Shown piece after piece: positions 33,856 to 43,616 of a stretch of 64,000 bases of DNA. The position numbers and the translations under genes were made by a program. The stretch comes from Nocardia wallacei (lineage in GTDB: Bacteria > Actinomycetota > Actinomycetes > Mycobacteriales > Mycobacteriaceae), in the NCBI RefSeq assembly GCF_014466955.1, contig NZ_AP023396.1, positions 1,612,001 through 1,676,000 of the forward strand, given 5' to 3'. Within the stretch, counting starts at the first letter, position 1, and each line of letters begins with the position of its first letter. Under the pieces are notes generated by a model. The model was not told where the DNA came from. It worked only from the letters and a program-made list of their open reading frames with translations, and made no database searches.

Positions 33856-33914
33856 TTGCGTAAGTGGAGATGTTCTCCATATCCTATCTCCAGCGTAACC
33901 GGAGACTATCTCCG
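33856..33914 (+). promoter_or_regulatory. MFS promoter with two TetR operators
   Basis: TTGCGT (33856-33861) and TATCCT (33880-33885), 18 bp apart, form a promoter toward the MFS gene. Operator 1 is TGGAGA-TGT-TCTCCA (33865-33879), lying between the two elements. Operator 2 is CGGAGA-CTA-TCTCCG (33900-33914), just downstream of the predicted start. Both have perfect 6-bp arms with a 3-bp centre, and their left ends are 35 bp apart. Confidence 0.7.
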
Positions 33915-33938
33915 CTTTAGTCCTACGATGGAGCTTCC

Positions 33939-35363
33939 TTGACTTCCCCTGCCCTCACCCAGGCCGCCGCGCCGCGCGCCGACACCCGGCCAGCCCGCCC
34001 CGGTATCGTCCTGGTAACTCTGCTGACCTGCCAATTGATGATCATTCTCGACGTCACCGTGATGAACGTGGCACTGCCGAGCATCCGCACCGACCTGCGT
34101 TTCAGCGCCACCGGCCTGTCGTGGGTGATGAACGCCTACACGCTCGTCTTCGGTGGCCTGCTCCTGCTGGGCGGCCGAGCCGGTGATCTGTTCGGCCGCC
34201 GGCGGTTGTTCGTCGCCGGGGCCACCCTGTTCACACTGGCCTCGCTGGCCGGCGGCTTGGCTCCCAGCGCGGGCTGGCTGCTGGCCGCGCGCGTCGTGCA
34301 AGGCATCGGCGGAGCGATGGCCGGCCCCAGCACGCTGGCCCTGCTGACCACCACCTTCACCGAACCCAAGGCCCGGATGCGCGTGCTCGCGCTGTTCTCC
34401 GGCATGTCCAGCGCCGGATTCGCTATCGGACTGATGCTGGGCGGCCTGCTCACCGAGTGGCTGGGCTGGCGCTCGGTGCTGTTCATCAACGTGCCCTTCG
34501 GATCGGCCGTCGTCGCGCTCGCGCTGCGCTGGCTGCCGCACGCCGCTCGGCAACCGGCTCGCCTCGATCTGCCGGGCGCGGTGACCGCGACCGCCGGTAT
34601 CGCCGCGCTGGTCTACGGCTTCATCAACGCCGCCGCGCACGGCTGGGGTGCGGCCGCCACCGGCGTCTCGCTCGCCGCCGGAGTGCTACTGGTCGCGGTG
34701 TTCCTCGCCGTCGAGGTGAAGGCGCCGCAACCGCTGCTGCCGCTGCACCTGTTCGCCGATCGCAATCGCGCCGTGGCGTACACCAATATGTTCCTCGGCC
34801 CCATGGCGGGCATGTCGATGTTCTTCTTCCTGACCCAGTACCTCCAGGAGGTGCGGGGAATGAGCTCGCTCGCAACGGGTCTCGCGTTCCTGCCCACGGC
34901 CGCGCTGATGTTCACGATGATTCGGCTGATTCCGCGGCTGCTGCCCCGATTCGGCCCGAAGCGGGTGACGGTGACCGGCACGATATCGATGATCGCGGGC
35001 CTGGCGCTACTGACCCGGCTGTCGACCGGAACTGGCTACTTCCCGCTGCTGTTCGTGGCGATGGTGCTGATGGGATGCGGTATCGGCCTGGCGTTCTCGC
35101 CGCTGAACGTGATCATCATGTCGAATGTCGCGCCGAGTGCGGCCGGGGCGGCCGGGGGAGCGCTGCAGACGGTGCAGCAGACCGGCGGCACGCTCGGGCT
35201 GGCGATCCTGGTCACCGTCTTCGGTACCGCCTCGCGTGGCGCGACCGGCTCGGCGCACCAGGCGCTGGTCGATGGCATCACCGCCGCGTTCGGCGGCGCG
35301 GTGGTCATCGCGGTCCTGGCCTTCCTGGTCGCGCTCGCCTTCCGCGGCACCGGAAAGCGCTGA
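33939..35363 (+). CDS. MFS drug transporter, DHA2 (14-helix) family
   Basis: 474 aa from a TTG with GGAG upstream. The first helix region LTCQLMIILDVTVMNVALPSI and the motif LLLLGGRAGDLFGRRRLFVAG (motif A) are typical of EmrB/QacA-like proton-driven multidrug exporters, as is the motif C-like GLMLGGLLTEWLGWRSVLFINVPFG. Fourteen helices can be counted approximately. It is divergent from the TetR gene and controlled by the two operators in the gap. A downstream 2-oxoglutarate oxygenase on the same strand, 70 bp away, may be co-transcribed. Confidence 0.92.
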   Translation: MTSPALTQAAAPRADTRPARPGIVLVTLLTCQLMIILDVTVMNVALPSIRTDLRFSATGLSWVMNAYTLVFGGLLLLGGRAGDLFGRRRLFVAGATLFTLASLAGGLAPSAGWLLAARVVQGIGGAMAGPSTLALLTTTFTEPKARMRVLALFSGMSSAGFAIGLMLGGLLTEWLGWRSVLFINVPFGSAVVALALRWLPHAARQPARLDLPGAVTATAGIAALVYGFINAAAHGWGAAATGVSLAAGVLLVAVFLAVEVKAPQPLLPLHLFADRNRAVAYTNMFLGPMAGMSMFFFLTQYLQEVRGMSSLATGLAFLPTAALMFTMIRLIPRLLPRFGPKRVTVTGTISMIAGLALLTRLSTGTGYFPLLFVAMVLMGCGIGLAFSPLNVIIMSNVAPSAAGAAGGALQTVQQTGGTLGLAILVTVFGTASRGATGSAHQALVDGITAAFGGAVVIAVLAFLVALAFRGTGKR

Positions 35364-35433
35364 CCCGAGGTGCTTGCGTTCATCTCGAGCGGAACGGTTT
35401 CCGGCCGTGACGGCCGTCCCTACGATCGTGTGG

Positions 35434-36444
35434 GTGAACGCCCGCCTGCCGCTCATCGATATTTCGCGCTTCCGCGGGACGGCCGCGCAGCGCGCCCGGT
35501 TCTTGGCCGAATTGCGTTATGCCGCACACGAAATAGGCTTCTTCTACGTCGTGGGCCACGGCGTGCCCGAGTCGCTGACCAACGGGATCTTCGACGTGGC
35601 GAAGGAGTTCTTCGCGCTGCCCCTGGAGCAGCGGCTGGAGATCGAGAACATCCACTCCCCGCAATTCCGCGGGTACACCGGCACCGGTCACGAATACACC
35701 GCCGGTTCGCCCGACCGGCGCGAGCAGATCGACATCGGCCCGGAGCGCCCGGCTGTCCCGCCCGCGCCCGGACAGCCCGCGTGGCAGCGCCTGATCGGTC
35801 CCAACCAGTGGCCCGCGGCGCTGCCGCAATTGCGCGCGACGACGCTCGCCTGGCAGGCGGAGGCGCTGCGAGTGAGCCGGGAAGTGTTGCGCGCGTTGGC
35901 CGCTGCGCTCGGTCAGGACGAGGGCTACTTCGACGCCTGGTTCGACGAGGAGGCGTCCACGCACATCAAGATCATCCATTATCCCGGCCGCGACACCGGC
36001 GACGACGATCAGGGCGTCGGCGCGCACAAGGACTACGGCTACCTGGCCCTGCTCCAGCAGGACGCGGTGGGCGGCCTCCAGGTACAGGGCCCGGACGGCT
36101 GGATCGACGCGGTGCCCGTCGCGGGCAGCTTCGTGTTCAATATCGGCGAGATGCTGGAGATCGCCACCCAGGGCTACCTGACCGCGACCAAGCATCGCGT
36201 GGTGAGCCCGCCGCCGGGCGTCGACCGCTACTCGGTGCCGTTCTTCCTCGGACCCCGGCTGGATGCCGTGGTCGAACCGCTGGAACTCCCGGCGGAGCTG
36301 GCGGCCCGCGCCCGCGGTGTCAGCGCCGACGCCGACAATCCGCTGCTGGCACAGTACGGCGAGAACGCCCTGATCGGCTGGCTGCGCTCGCATCCGGCCG
36401 TCGCCGAGCGCTGGTGGAGCGACATACTGGCCGAACGCACGTGA
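35434..36444 (+). CDS. Isopenicillin N synthase-like Fe(II)/2-oxoglutarate oxygenase
   Basis: 336 aa if the GTG at 35434 is used; GTGs at 35428 and 35407 are alternatives and none has a clear ribosome site. The N-terminal DIOX_N domain (LPLIDISRFRG; IGFFYVVGHGVP) and the C-terminal jelly roll with HKDYGYLALL (HxD), TKHRVVS (second His) and RYSVPFF (2-oxoglutarate Arg-x-Ser) are complete. It should couple 2-oxoglutarate decarboxylation to oxidation of a small substrate, probably hydroxylation or desaturation. Placement after a drug exporter suggests xenobiotic or secondary metabolism, which is inference. Confidence 0.88.
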   Translation: MNARLPLIDISRFRGTAAQRARFLAELRYAAHEIGFFYVVGHGVPESLTNGIFDVAKEFFALPLEQRLEIENIHSPQFRGYTGTGHEYTAGSPDRREQIDIGPERPAVPPAPGQPAWQRLIGPNQWPAALPQLRATTLAWQAEALRVSREVLRALAAALGQDEGYFDAWFDEEASTHIKIIHYPGRDTGDDDQGVGAHKDYGYLALLQQDAVGGLQVQGPDGWIDAVPVAGSFVFNIGEMLEIATQGYLTATKHRVVSPPPGVDRYSVPFFLGPRLDAVVEPLELPAELAARARGVSADADNPLLAQYGENALIGWLRSHPAVAERWWSDILAERT

Positions 36445-36467
36445 GCGGCGGCTAAGCTCCTGCGGCT

Positions 36468-37010
36468 ATGGCCCTCAGCGCGACCGTGTACAACTTCGCC
36501 GTCCAGCTCGCCGATGTGGACCGTGGCGTCTACGCGGATGTGGAATTGCGGGTCGCGCGCCACCCGTCGGAGTCGGCCGAGTTCATGGTGACGCGGCTGC
36601 TGGCCTATCTCCTCGAGTACGAAGACGGTATCGCGTTCAGCGACGGCGGCGTGTCGTCCACCGACGAACCCGCCGTGCTGGTGCGCGACCTCACCGGACG
36701 CCTCACCGCCTGGATCGAGATCGGCGCGCCCGCGGCCGAGCGCGTGCACCGCGGCAGCAAACTGGCCGACCGCGTCGCGGTCTACACCCACCGCGAGCCC
36801 GACCGGGTGCTGGCGCAACTGAGCGGCAAACCCATTCACCGCGCCGAGGCGATACCGCTGTACGGCTTCGAACCGGGTTTCGTCGACGCTGCCGTCGCAC
36901 AGCTCGAGCGCCGCAACACCGCCGGTCTGTCCGTCACCGAGCGCCGCGTGTACCTCGACCTCAACGGCGTCAGCCTGAGCACGCCGATCCAGGAGCACCG
37001 GCTGGGGTGA
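36468..37010 (+). CDS. YaeQ-family protein
   Basis: 180 aa, the full family length. The opening MALSATVYNFAVQLADVDRGVY and the block EIGAPAAERVHRGSKLADRVAVYTHR are diagnostic of YaeQ, a protein with a PD-(D/E)XK nuclease-like fold and no firmly known function. It follows the oxygenase by 23 bp on the same strand. Confidence 0.92.
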   Translation: MALSATVYNFAVQLADVDRGVYADVELRVARHPSESAEFMVTRLLAYLLEYEDGIAFSDGGVSSTDEPAVLVRDLTGRLTAWIEIGAPAAERVHRGSKLADRVAVYTHREPDRVLAQLSGKPIHRAEAIPLYGFEPGFVDAAVAQLERRNTAGLSVTERRVYLDLNGVSLSTPIQEHRLG

Positions 37011-37018
37011 GGACCGGG

Positions 37019-37537
37019 CTACGGCCGGGCGTAGCTGCGGAAGACGTAGTAGTCCCTGCCGTTCGACGACCTCGACACCCCGGTGGTGAAGGCCATGACG
37101 AACTCCCGCGAGATCGGCGGCGCGTACACGTCGCCGGTCACGTCGGTGGACACCTCCGTCACCGAGATCACCGTCGCGTAGGGCATTGCGGTGCGGAGGG
37201 TTTCGCCGCCGCCGATCACCCACGCCTCGTCGGGCTCGGCCAGGCTCAACGCCTCCTCGATCGAGGCGGCGCGCTCGGCGCCCACGGCGTACCAGTCCGG
37301 ATCGCGGGTGACGACGATGGTGCGCCGCCCCTCTTCGACGCGTGCCTCGACGGGCAGCGCGTCCCAGGTCTTGCGGCCCATGACGACCGCGCGGCCGGTG
37401 ATGGTCTCCTGGAAGTGCGCCAGGTCCTCCGGAACATGCCACGGCACCGTGCCGTTCGCGCCGATGACACCCGCGCGGGTCTGCGCCCAGATCAGCCCGA
37501 TGGTCCGCTTGCCGGTCGATGTGGTCGCTGGGGTCAC
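37019..37537 (-). CDS. Dihydrofolate reductase-like enzyme
   Basis: About 172 aa if it begins at the GTG at 37537; a GTG at 37555 is an alternative, and neither has a good ribosome site. Motifs are IGLIWAQTRAGVIGANGTVPWHVPEDLAHF (folate and NADPH site with the catalytic acidic residue), VVMGRKTWDALP and AWVIGGGETL. This is a normal, complete FolA-type DHFR reducing dihydrofolate with NADPH. No thymidylate synthase gene is adjacent. It is convergent with yaeQ. Confidence 0.9.
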   Translation of the reverse strand: MTPATTSTGKRTIGLIWAQTRAGVIGANGTVPWHVPEDLAHFQETITGRAVVMGRKTWDALPVEARVEEGRRTIVVTRDPDWYAVGAERAASIEEALSLAEPDEAWVIGGGETLRTAMPYATVISVTEVSTDVTGDVYAPPISREFVMAFTTGVSRSSNGRDYYVFRSYARP

Positions 37538-37696
37538 GAGGTTCAGGATAGCCACCCGGACGGCAGGTCTAGCTACTGAACGGCAATCGGAGCTTCGGCG
37601 TGGTGCGCACGATGGCCACCGCGCGGGCGGAGCCGTCTCGTGACAGTGTGGCGGAGGTGCGGCGGCACCTGTCGCCGGAGTCGAAGGGAGGGCCGG

Positions 37697-38437
37697 ATGA
37701 GTGCCGAGGACGCGGAGACGATGGCGCTGAGCGCCGAGAAACCGGTGCGCGCAGTGGTTTTCGATATGGACGGCCTGCTGCTGGACTCCGAGCGGCTGGC
37801 GCTGGAATCGCTGACCGGCGCAGCCGCGGAGCTGGGTTATCGAGTGCCGCCGGAATTCTGCCGCGGCATGATCGGGCAACCCGCCGACCGCTCCCGCGCA
37901 CTCGTCGCCGCCACGTACGGCCCGCAGTTCCCGGTCGAGGAGTTCTTCGCCCGCCACGAAACCGGGCTCGCCCGGCTCGTCGACGCCGGGCGCCTGACCC
38001 TGAAACCGGGCGTGCACGAGATCCTGGACGAACTGGACGCGCGGGCCCTGCCCCGCGCGATCGCGACCTCATCGGGCCGCGCACGCACCGATCACCACCT
38101 ACGCGCGGCCGGGATCGCGGACCGCTTCGACGCGGTGGTGACCCGGCAGGACGTCCGGCAGGGCAAACCCCACCCCGAACCGTATCTGACCGCGACCGCT
38201 GCCCTCGCCGCCGATCCGGAATACACACTGGCCCTGGAGGATTCACCGAACGGGCTGCGCGCCGCCCACGCTGCCGGACTGCGCTGCCTGCTGATCCCCG
38301 ACCTGGTGGATCCCACCGCCGAAACCCGGGAACTCGCACACCGGGTCCTCGCGGATCTCCACCAGGCGATCGCCTACCTCGCCGACACCGATTCCGCGGT
38401 CTCCGCCCGCGAGGAACTGCCGGACGTGCTCGCATAG
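37697..38437 (+). CDS. HAD-family phosphatase/phosphomutase
   Basis: 246 aa from the ATG at 37697 behind GGGAGG. It has all canonical motifs: FDMDGLLLDSE, ATSSGR, QGKPHPEPYL and LEDSPNGLRAAHAAG. The pattern matches beta-phosphoglucomutase-like and phosphosugar phosphatase HADs. In contrast to the HAD protein near 24.5 kb, the catalytic residues are intact. Confidence 0.9.
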   Translation: MSAEDAETMALSAEKPVRAVVFDMDGLLLDSERLALESLTGAAAELGYRVPPEFCRGMIGQPADRSRALVAATYGPQFPVEEFFARHETGLARLVDAGRLTLKPGVHEILDELDARALPRAIATSSGRARTDHHLRAAGIADRFDAVVTRQDVRQGKPHPEPYLTATAALAADPEYTLALEDSPNGLRAAHAAGLRCLLIPDLVDPTAETRELAHRVLADLHQAIAYLADTDSAVSAREELPDVLA

Positions 38438-38498
38438 TCCGGCCCGTGGCGGGTATGCCGCGAGACGAGTACATCGTCGTCGCGAGGAGTGAACGCTC

Positions 38499-38708
38499 AT
38501 GCGAGCCGTCACGAAGACCTGGCAGCGGATCACGGAGCTGGCGGAGTCGGCGCTCCGGCGTGATCACCGGCCCGGCACGCGCCGCCATCTCCGACTGACC
38601 TCGGCATCCGACCGCGATTCCGGAGCCGAGCACAGTTCGGTCACCACCGACCGGCCGCGGGGCGAGCCGGAATCGTCCCCGCGCGGTCTCGGCGGCATGG
38701 ATTTCTGA
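38499..38708 (+). CDS. Small basic hypothetical ORF
   Basis: 69 aa beginning MRAVTKTWQRITELAESALRR and ending RGLGGMDF. AGGAG lies ten bases upstream of the ATG. The sequence is polar and low-complexity with no recognisable domain. It may be a real small gene or chance; it is convergent with the GGDEF gene. Confidence 0.35.
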   Translation: MRAVTKTWQRITELAESALRRDHRPGTRRHLRLTSASDRDSGAEHSSVTTDRPRGEPESSPRGLGGMDF

Positions 38709-38724
38709 CCCGCTGACCGCCGCG

Positions 38725-40032
38725 CTATTGATGCTGTCGCGAGCGTGAACCCGGGCGATGCCGCGCGGCCTTGTTGCGGTACATGGCGGTATCGACGGTG
38801 TGCATCAGATCGTCGATCGCCTCGGGATGCTGGGTAACCAGCGCCGTACCCACCGACGCTCCGACCGAGATCGATTGTCCCGCCACGACGATCGGCTCGG
38901 CGAGAGCGGCCAGCAGCCGCCCGGACAGCGACACCAGCTGCTCGGTATCGGCGCACCGCTCCCGCAGCACGATGAATTCGTCGCCGCCGAGCCGCGCGGC
39001 CAAGCCGTCCGGCGCGGCGGCCGCCCGCAGCCGCTCGGCGACCGCGCGCAACACGCGATCGCCGACGGTGTGGCCGTGCTCGTCGTTGACCTCCTTGAAT
39101 CCGTCCAGATCCAGATAGCACAGCCCGATGGGCGGGGCGGCGTGTGCGAGCCGGTCGAAGAACAGCACCCGGTTCGCCAGGCCGGTGAGGTTGTCGTGGT
39201 GGGCGTCGTGCCACAGCTGCGCGGCGAGCGCCTGGCGTTCGGTGATGTCGACGGAGACACCGACGAGGAAGCGGACCTCCCCGCGCGCGTCCCGCACCGC
39301 CGACATCGACAGGTCGATGATGGCCGTGGTGCCGTCGGGCCGCAGGGTCTTGGTCTCGATCCGGAAGCGGTCGATCCGGCCCGCCAGCAACTGCTCGAAC
39401 TGCGCGTAGGCCGGACCGATGTTGTCCGCGCCCAGCACCTCGGCGACCGAGCGGCCGGGAATGAGTTCCGCTGGGACACCGAGCATTTCGGCCATCGCCG
39501 CGTTCGCGTCCAGCACGGTGCCGGTGGCGGCGTCGACGGTGCCGATACCGACCGAGGCGCCCGCGAAGATGGCCGCGAAACGCGCCTCGGACAGCTGGCG
39601 CTGTGCCTGGGCCTGCTCGACCGCGCCCAGCGCGGCGGTCAATGTCGCCTCCTGCTCGGTCAGCGCCCTGGTCCGCAGCGCCGCGGTGAACCCGGCCGCG
39701 AACTCGGCGGCGACGGTGACGGCCCGGTCCCGCAACCGCTCGTACTCGGCCCCGGTGCGTTCCGGGCAGAGCGCCTCGACCATGTCGCGGCAGATGATCG
39801 GCACGGTCCGGGCGACCGCCGCCGAATCCTTGTAGTTGGCGGCGACCAGGGCCGTCGCCGCGGAGCGGGCCACCATGCCGGCGTCGCCGTCGTCGCGCAG
39901 GACGGCCAGCAGCTGCGCGCACAGGTCGGCGAGCAGATCCTCGACCTGGGTGCGGGTGAGGGTCGGTGCGACGACGCCGTCGAGCGCGTCGGCCCACCGC
40001 CGGGTCACCTCCTGCGATGCCACCTGCTGCAC
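38725..40032 (-). CDS. PAS-GGDEF diguanylate cyclase
   Basis: About 435 aa if the GTG at 40032 is the start; other in-frame GTGs follow at 40023 and 40008. Residues 1-~140 form a helical sensor-like region, ~150-265 a PAS domain (ARFAAIFAGASVGIGTVD; GVSVDITERQ), and ~275-430 a GGDEF domain with intact ARLGGDEFIVL. No RxxD inhibitory site is visible just before it. It should make cyclic di-GMP. It starts about 15 bp after the stop of the methyltransferase gene. No EAL domain is present. Confidence 0.87.
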   Translation of the reverse strand: MQQVASQEVTRRWADALDGVVAPTLTRTQVEDLLADLCAQLLAVLRDDGDAGMVARSAATALVAANYKDSAAVARTVPIICRDMVEALCPERTGAEYERLRDRAVTVAAEFAAGFTAALRTRALTEQEATLTAALGAVEQAQAQRQLSEARFAAIFAGASVGIGTVDAATGTVLDANAAMAEMLGVPAELIPGRSVAEVLGADNIGPAYAQFEQLLAGRIDRFRIETKTLRPDGTTAIIDLSMSAVRDARGEVRFLVGVSVDITERQALAAQLWHDAHHDNLTGLANRVLFFDRLAHAAPPIGLCYLDLDGFKEVNDEHGHTVGDRVLRAVAERLRAAAAPDGLAARLGGDEFIVLRERCADTEQLVSLSGRLLAALAEPIVVAGQSISVGASVGTALVTQHPEAIDDLMHTVDTAMYRNKAARHRPGSRSRQHQ

Positions 40033-40046
40033 CTGCCTACTCGAAG

Positions 40047-40856
40047 TCAGATCCGTAACCCCACACCCGCCAGGCCGAGCGAGCGGCCCGGCGCCTCGTG
40101 TAGATCGCGCTCGGATTCCGGCCGCCACTGCGGAATCTCGACCACGCCCGGCTCGACGAGTTCCCAGCCGGTGAACAAGTCGGTGATGGCCGCGCGATCG
40201 CGGAAGCGGATGCCGACGCGGCTCTCGTTGGCGGAATGGTCGCCGAGCCGCGCGGCATCCTCCGGGCGCTGCGCGGAGGTCAGGTGCGAGATGGCCACAT
40301 GGCTGCCCGGCGCCACCGCCTCGCGCAGGGCAGCGACCCGCTCCACCGGCAGGTCCGCGTCCTGTAGTAGATGCAGCACCGCGACCAGCAGCAGGCCCAC
40401 CGGCTCGGTGAAGTCGATCAGGCCCGAGTCGGCGGTCCGGGCCAGTAACTCGTCCGGCTTGCGCAGGTCCGCCTGGATCGCGTCGGCGCGGTCGTTGCCC
40501 ACCAGGATGGTGCGCGCGTGCGTGACCGCGACGGGATCGATGTCGACGTAGAGCACCCGGATGCCGGGATCGATCGCCTGCGCCACCTCGTGCACATTGC
40601 CCGCGGTCGGGATGCCCGAGCCGACGTCGAGGAACTGCCGGATGCCGCGGTCGGCCAGGAAGCGCACCGCCCGGCGCAGGAACGCCCGGTTGCTCAGGGC
40701 CAATCGGGGCAGGTCGGGTACGAGCCGCTTGCCCGCTTCCGCGGCCAACCGGTCGACCTCGAAATTGTGCGACCCGCCCAGCAGGGCGTCGTACATCCGG
40801 GCCGGGCTGGCCCGGCTCATGTCCACGCCCTCGGGCGCCCACGCCGGCCTCTCCAC
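40047..40856 (-). CDS. DUF574-type SAM-dependent methyltransferase
   Basis: 269 aa from the GTG at 40856 (AGAGGGG six bases upstream). The family opening RASPARMYDALLGGSHNFEVDR and the SAM site FLDVGSGIPTAGNVHEVAQ are diagnostic of the large actinobacterial DUF574 methyltransferase family, whose targets are unknown. It precedes the PAS-GGDEF gene on the same strand and is divergent from trpB. Confidence 0.9.
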   Translation of the reverse strand: MERPAWAPEGVDMSRASPARMYDALLGGSHNFEVDRLAAEAGKRLVPDLPRLALSNRAFLRRAVRFLADRGIRQFLDVGSGIPTAGNVHEVAQAIDPGIRVLYVDIDPVAVTHARTILVGNDRADAIQADLRKPDELLARTADSGLIDFTEPVGLLLVAVLHLLQDADLPVERVAALREAVAPGSHVAISHLTSAQRPEDAARLGDHSANESRVGIRFRDRAAITDLFTGWELVEPGVVEIPQWRPESERDLHEAPGRSLGLAGVGLRI

Positions 40857-40924
40857 TGGCAACCCCTCTTGTGCCTGCTCCCCGGCTCGCCTCCGAGCGG
40901 GCGGCCGGGCCCTGCGGATGCTGT

Positions 40925-40947
40925 GTGAACGTTCACCCGCACGGGTG
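40925..40947. promoter_or_regulatory. Two adjacent palindromes between methyltransferase and trpB
   Basis: GTGAACGTTCAC (40925-40936) is a perfect 12-bp palindrome. It overlaps CACCCG-CA-CGGGTG (40934-40947), a perfect 6-bp inverted repeat. Both lie about 70-90 bp upstream of the methyltransferase start and 170-190 bp before trpB. An AT-rich stretch (about 41011-41038) toward trpB is the probable promoter. They are candidate operators. Confidence 0.5.
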
Positions 40948-41049
40948 TACTGCGCATATTAGCCCGCGTTTCTGTGAGCCGGTTCGGGCCCGGAGGTCGG
41001 CCTTTTAACTTCACTAACAAACTGTTAACTATTTCATTGCCCGCAGGGC

Positions 41050-41117
41050 ATGGTGGACGTCGTACGGGTAAGACAGAGTGCACGATGTGGGTTCGGCAGT
41101 GAGACGTGTTGGTACTG

Positions 41118-41118
<1 letters not shown>
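41050..41118 (+). CDS. 22-codon leader ORF ending Cys-Trp-Tyr before trpB
   Basis: ATG at 41050; peptide [20 protein letters not shown] followed by WY and TGA. The TGA overlaps the trpB ATG (TGATG), so the two are coupled. A hairpin TGCCC-GCA-GGGCA (41038-41050) ends at its start codon. A single Trp near the end could sense Trp-tRNA, but the tandem Trp codons of classical attenuators are missing. Confidence 0.4.
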
Positions 41119-42368
<1,250 letters not shown>

Positions 42369-42378
42369 TCTGGGCGGG

Positions 42379-43443
42379 ATGACCGACGCTCTTCGCCGAC
42401 ACGACACCACCGTGCGTGCCTTCGCCAGCGACAACTGGGCCGGTATCCATCCGGACGTGCTGGCGGCGCTGGCCACGGCCAACGGCGGGCACCAACCCTC
42501 CTACGGCGCCGACGAATACACCACCGCGCTGCGACAGATCTTCGCCCGCCATTTCGGCGAGCATGCCCAGGTCTATCCGATGTGTACCGGCACCGGCGCC
42601 AATGTGGTTGCGCTGCAAGCTGTGTTGCCGCGCTGGGGTGCGGTGATCACTGCCGAGTCCGCGCACGTCAACTCCGACGAGTGCGGCGCCGCGGAGAAGG
42701 TGGCCGGGATCAAGATCTATCCGGTGATCGCCCCCGGCGGAAAGCTCACGCCCGAACTGGTCGACACGCAGGCGTGGGGCCGGGGCAACGAGCACCGGGC
42801 CCAGCCGCTCGCGCTCTCGATCACACAGACCACCGAACTGGGCACCTGCTATTCGGTCGCGGAGATCCGGGCGCTCTGCGACCACGCGCACGGCCTGGGC
42901 ATGCTGGTGCACATGGACGGCGCCCGGCTGTGCAACGCGGCGGCGACCCTGGGCCTGGGGTTGGGCGAGTTCACCACCGCCGCCGGTGTGGACATCGTGT
43001 CCTTCGGCGGCACCAAGAACGGGCTGCTGCTCGGCGAGGCGGTGGTGGTCCTGCGCCCGGACCGCATCCACGACATCACCTACCTGCGCATGCTGACCAC
43101 GCAGCTGGCCTCCAAGATGCGGTTCCTGTCGGTCCAGTTCGAGGCGCTGCTCGGCGGTGACCTGTGGCTGCGAAACGCCCGGCACGCCAACGCCATGGCC
43201 GCCCGGCTGGCCACGGCGGTGCGGGCCGCCGGAGTCGAGATCGCCCACCCGGTGCAGTCCAACGCCGTCTTCGCGATCCTGCCCCCGGACGTCACCGCCC
43301 GCCTGCGCCGGCGCTTCCCGTTCCACGTGTGGGACGAGGACACCGGCGAGGTCCGCTGGATGTGCGCCTTCGACACCACTCCCGAGGACGTGGCGGCCTT
43401 CGCCGCCGCCATCGAGGAAGAGATGAGTGCCGCGCGGGCCTGA
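42379..43443 (+). CDS. Low-specificity L-threonine aldolase-like PLP enzyme
   Basis: 354 aa. Family features are FASDNWAGIHPDVLAALATAN, MCTGTGANVVALQ, HMDGARLCNAAATLG and the PLP lysine in SFGGTKNGLLLGEAVV. It should cleave or form beta-hydroxy amino acids with glycine and an aldehyde. It starts 10 bp after trpB, so the two PLP enzymes form an operon. Together they could make or use a beta-hydroxy amino acid as a TrpB substrate; this is inference. Confidence 0.9.
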   Translation: MTDALRRHDTTVRAFASDNWAGIHPDVLAALATANGGHQPSYGADEYTTALRQIFARHFGEHAQVYPMCTGTGANVVALQAVLPRWGAVITAESAHVNSDECGAAEKVAGIKIYPVIAPGGKLTPELVDTQAWGRGNEHRAQPLALSITQTTELGTCYSVAEIRALCDHAHGLGMLVHMDGARLCNAAATLGLGLGEFTTAAGVDIVSFGGTKNGLLLGEAVVVLRPDRIHDITYLRMLTTQLASKMRFLSVQFEALLGGDLWLRNARHANAMAARLATAVRAAGVEIAHPVQSNAVFAILPPDVTARLRRRFPFHVWDEDTGEVRWMCAFDTTPEDVAAFAAAIEEEMSAARA

Positions 43444-43616
43444 GCCACCGGCCACCTCGACGGCCCCGCATTCCGGTCGTCGCAGCGAATGGTCGTAGCA
43501 GCGAATGTCAGCCTTCCCGAGGTCCTTCATGGTGATCCCCCGAACGAATCCGATCGCCGTCCGACTGTTGCGGCCGTTGTCGCGGCTCGGCATCCGATTA
43601 TCGGACCGGCGCTGAC

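Noticed and set aside
38758..40551. 597-codon plus-strand ORF
   Set aside because: Antisense to the PAS-GGDEF and methyltransferase genes; no domain and biased Arg/Gly content.
43490..43616. Small minus ORF starting MKDLGKADIRCYDHSL after a G-rich ribosome-like site
   Set aside because: It continues as an antisense frame of the threonine aldolase gene and has no plausible end.
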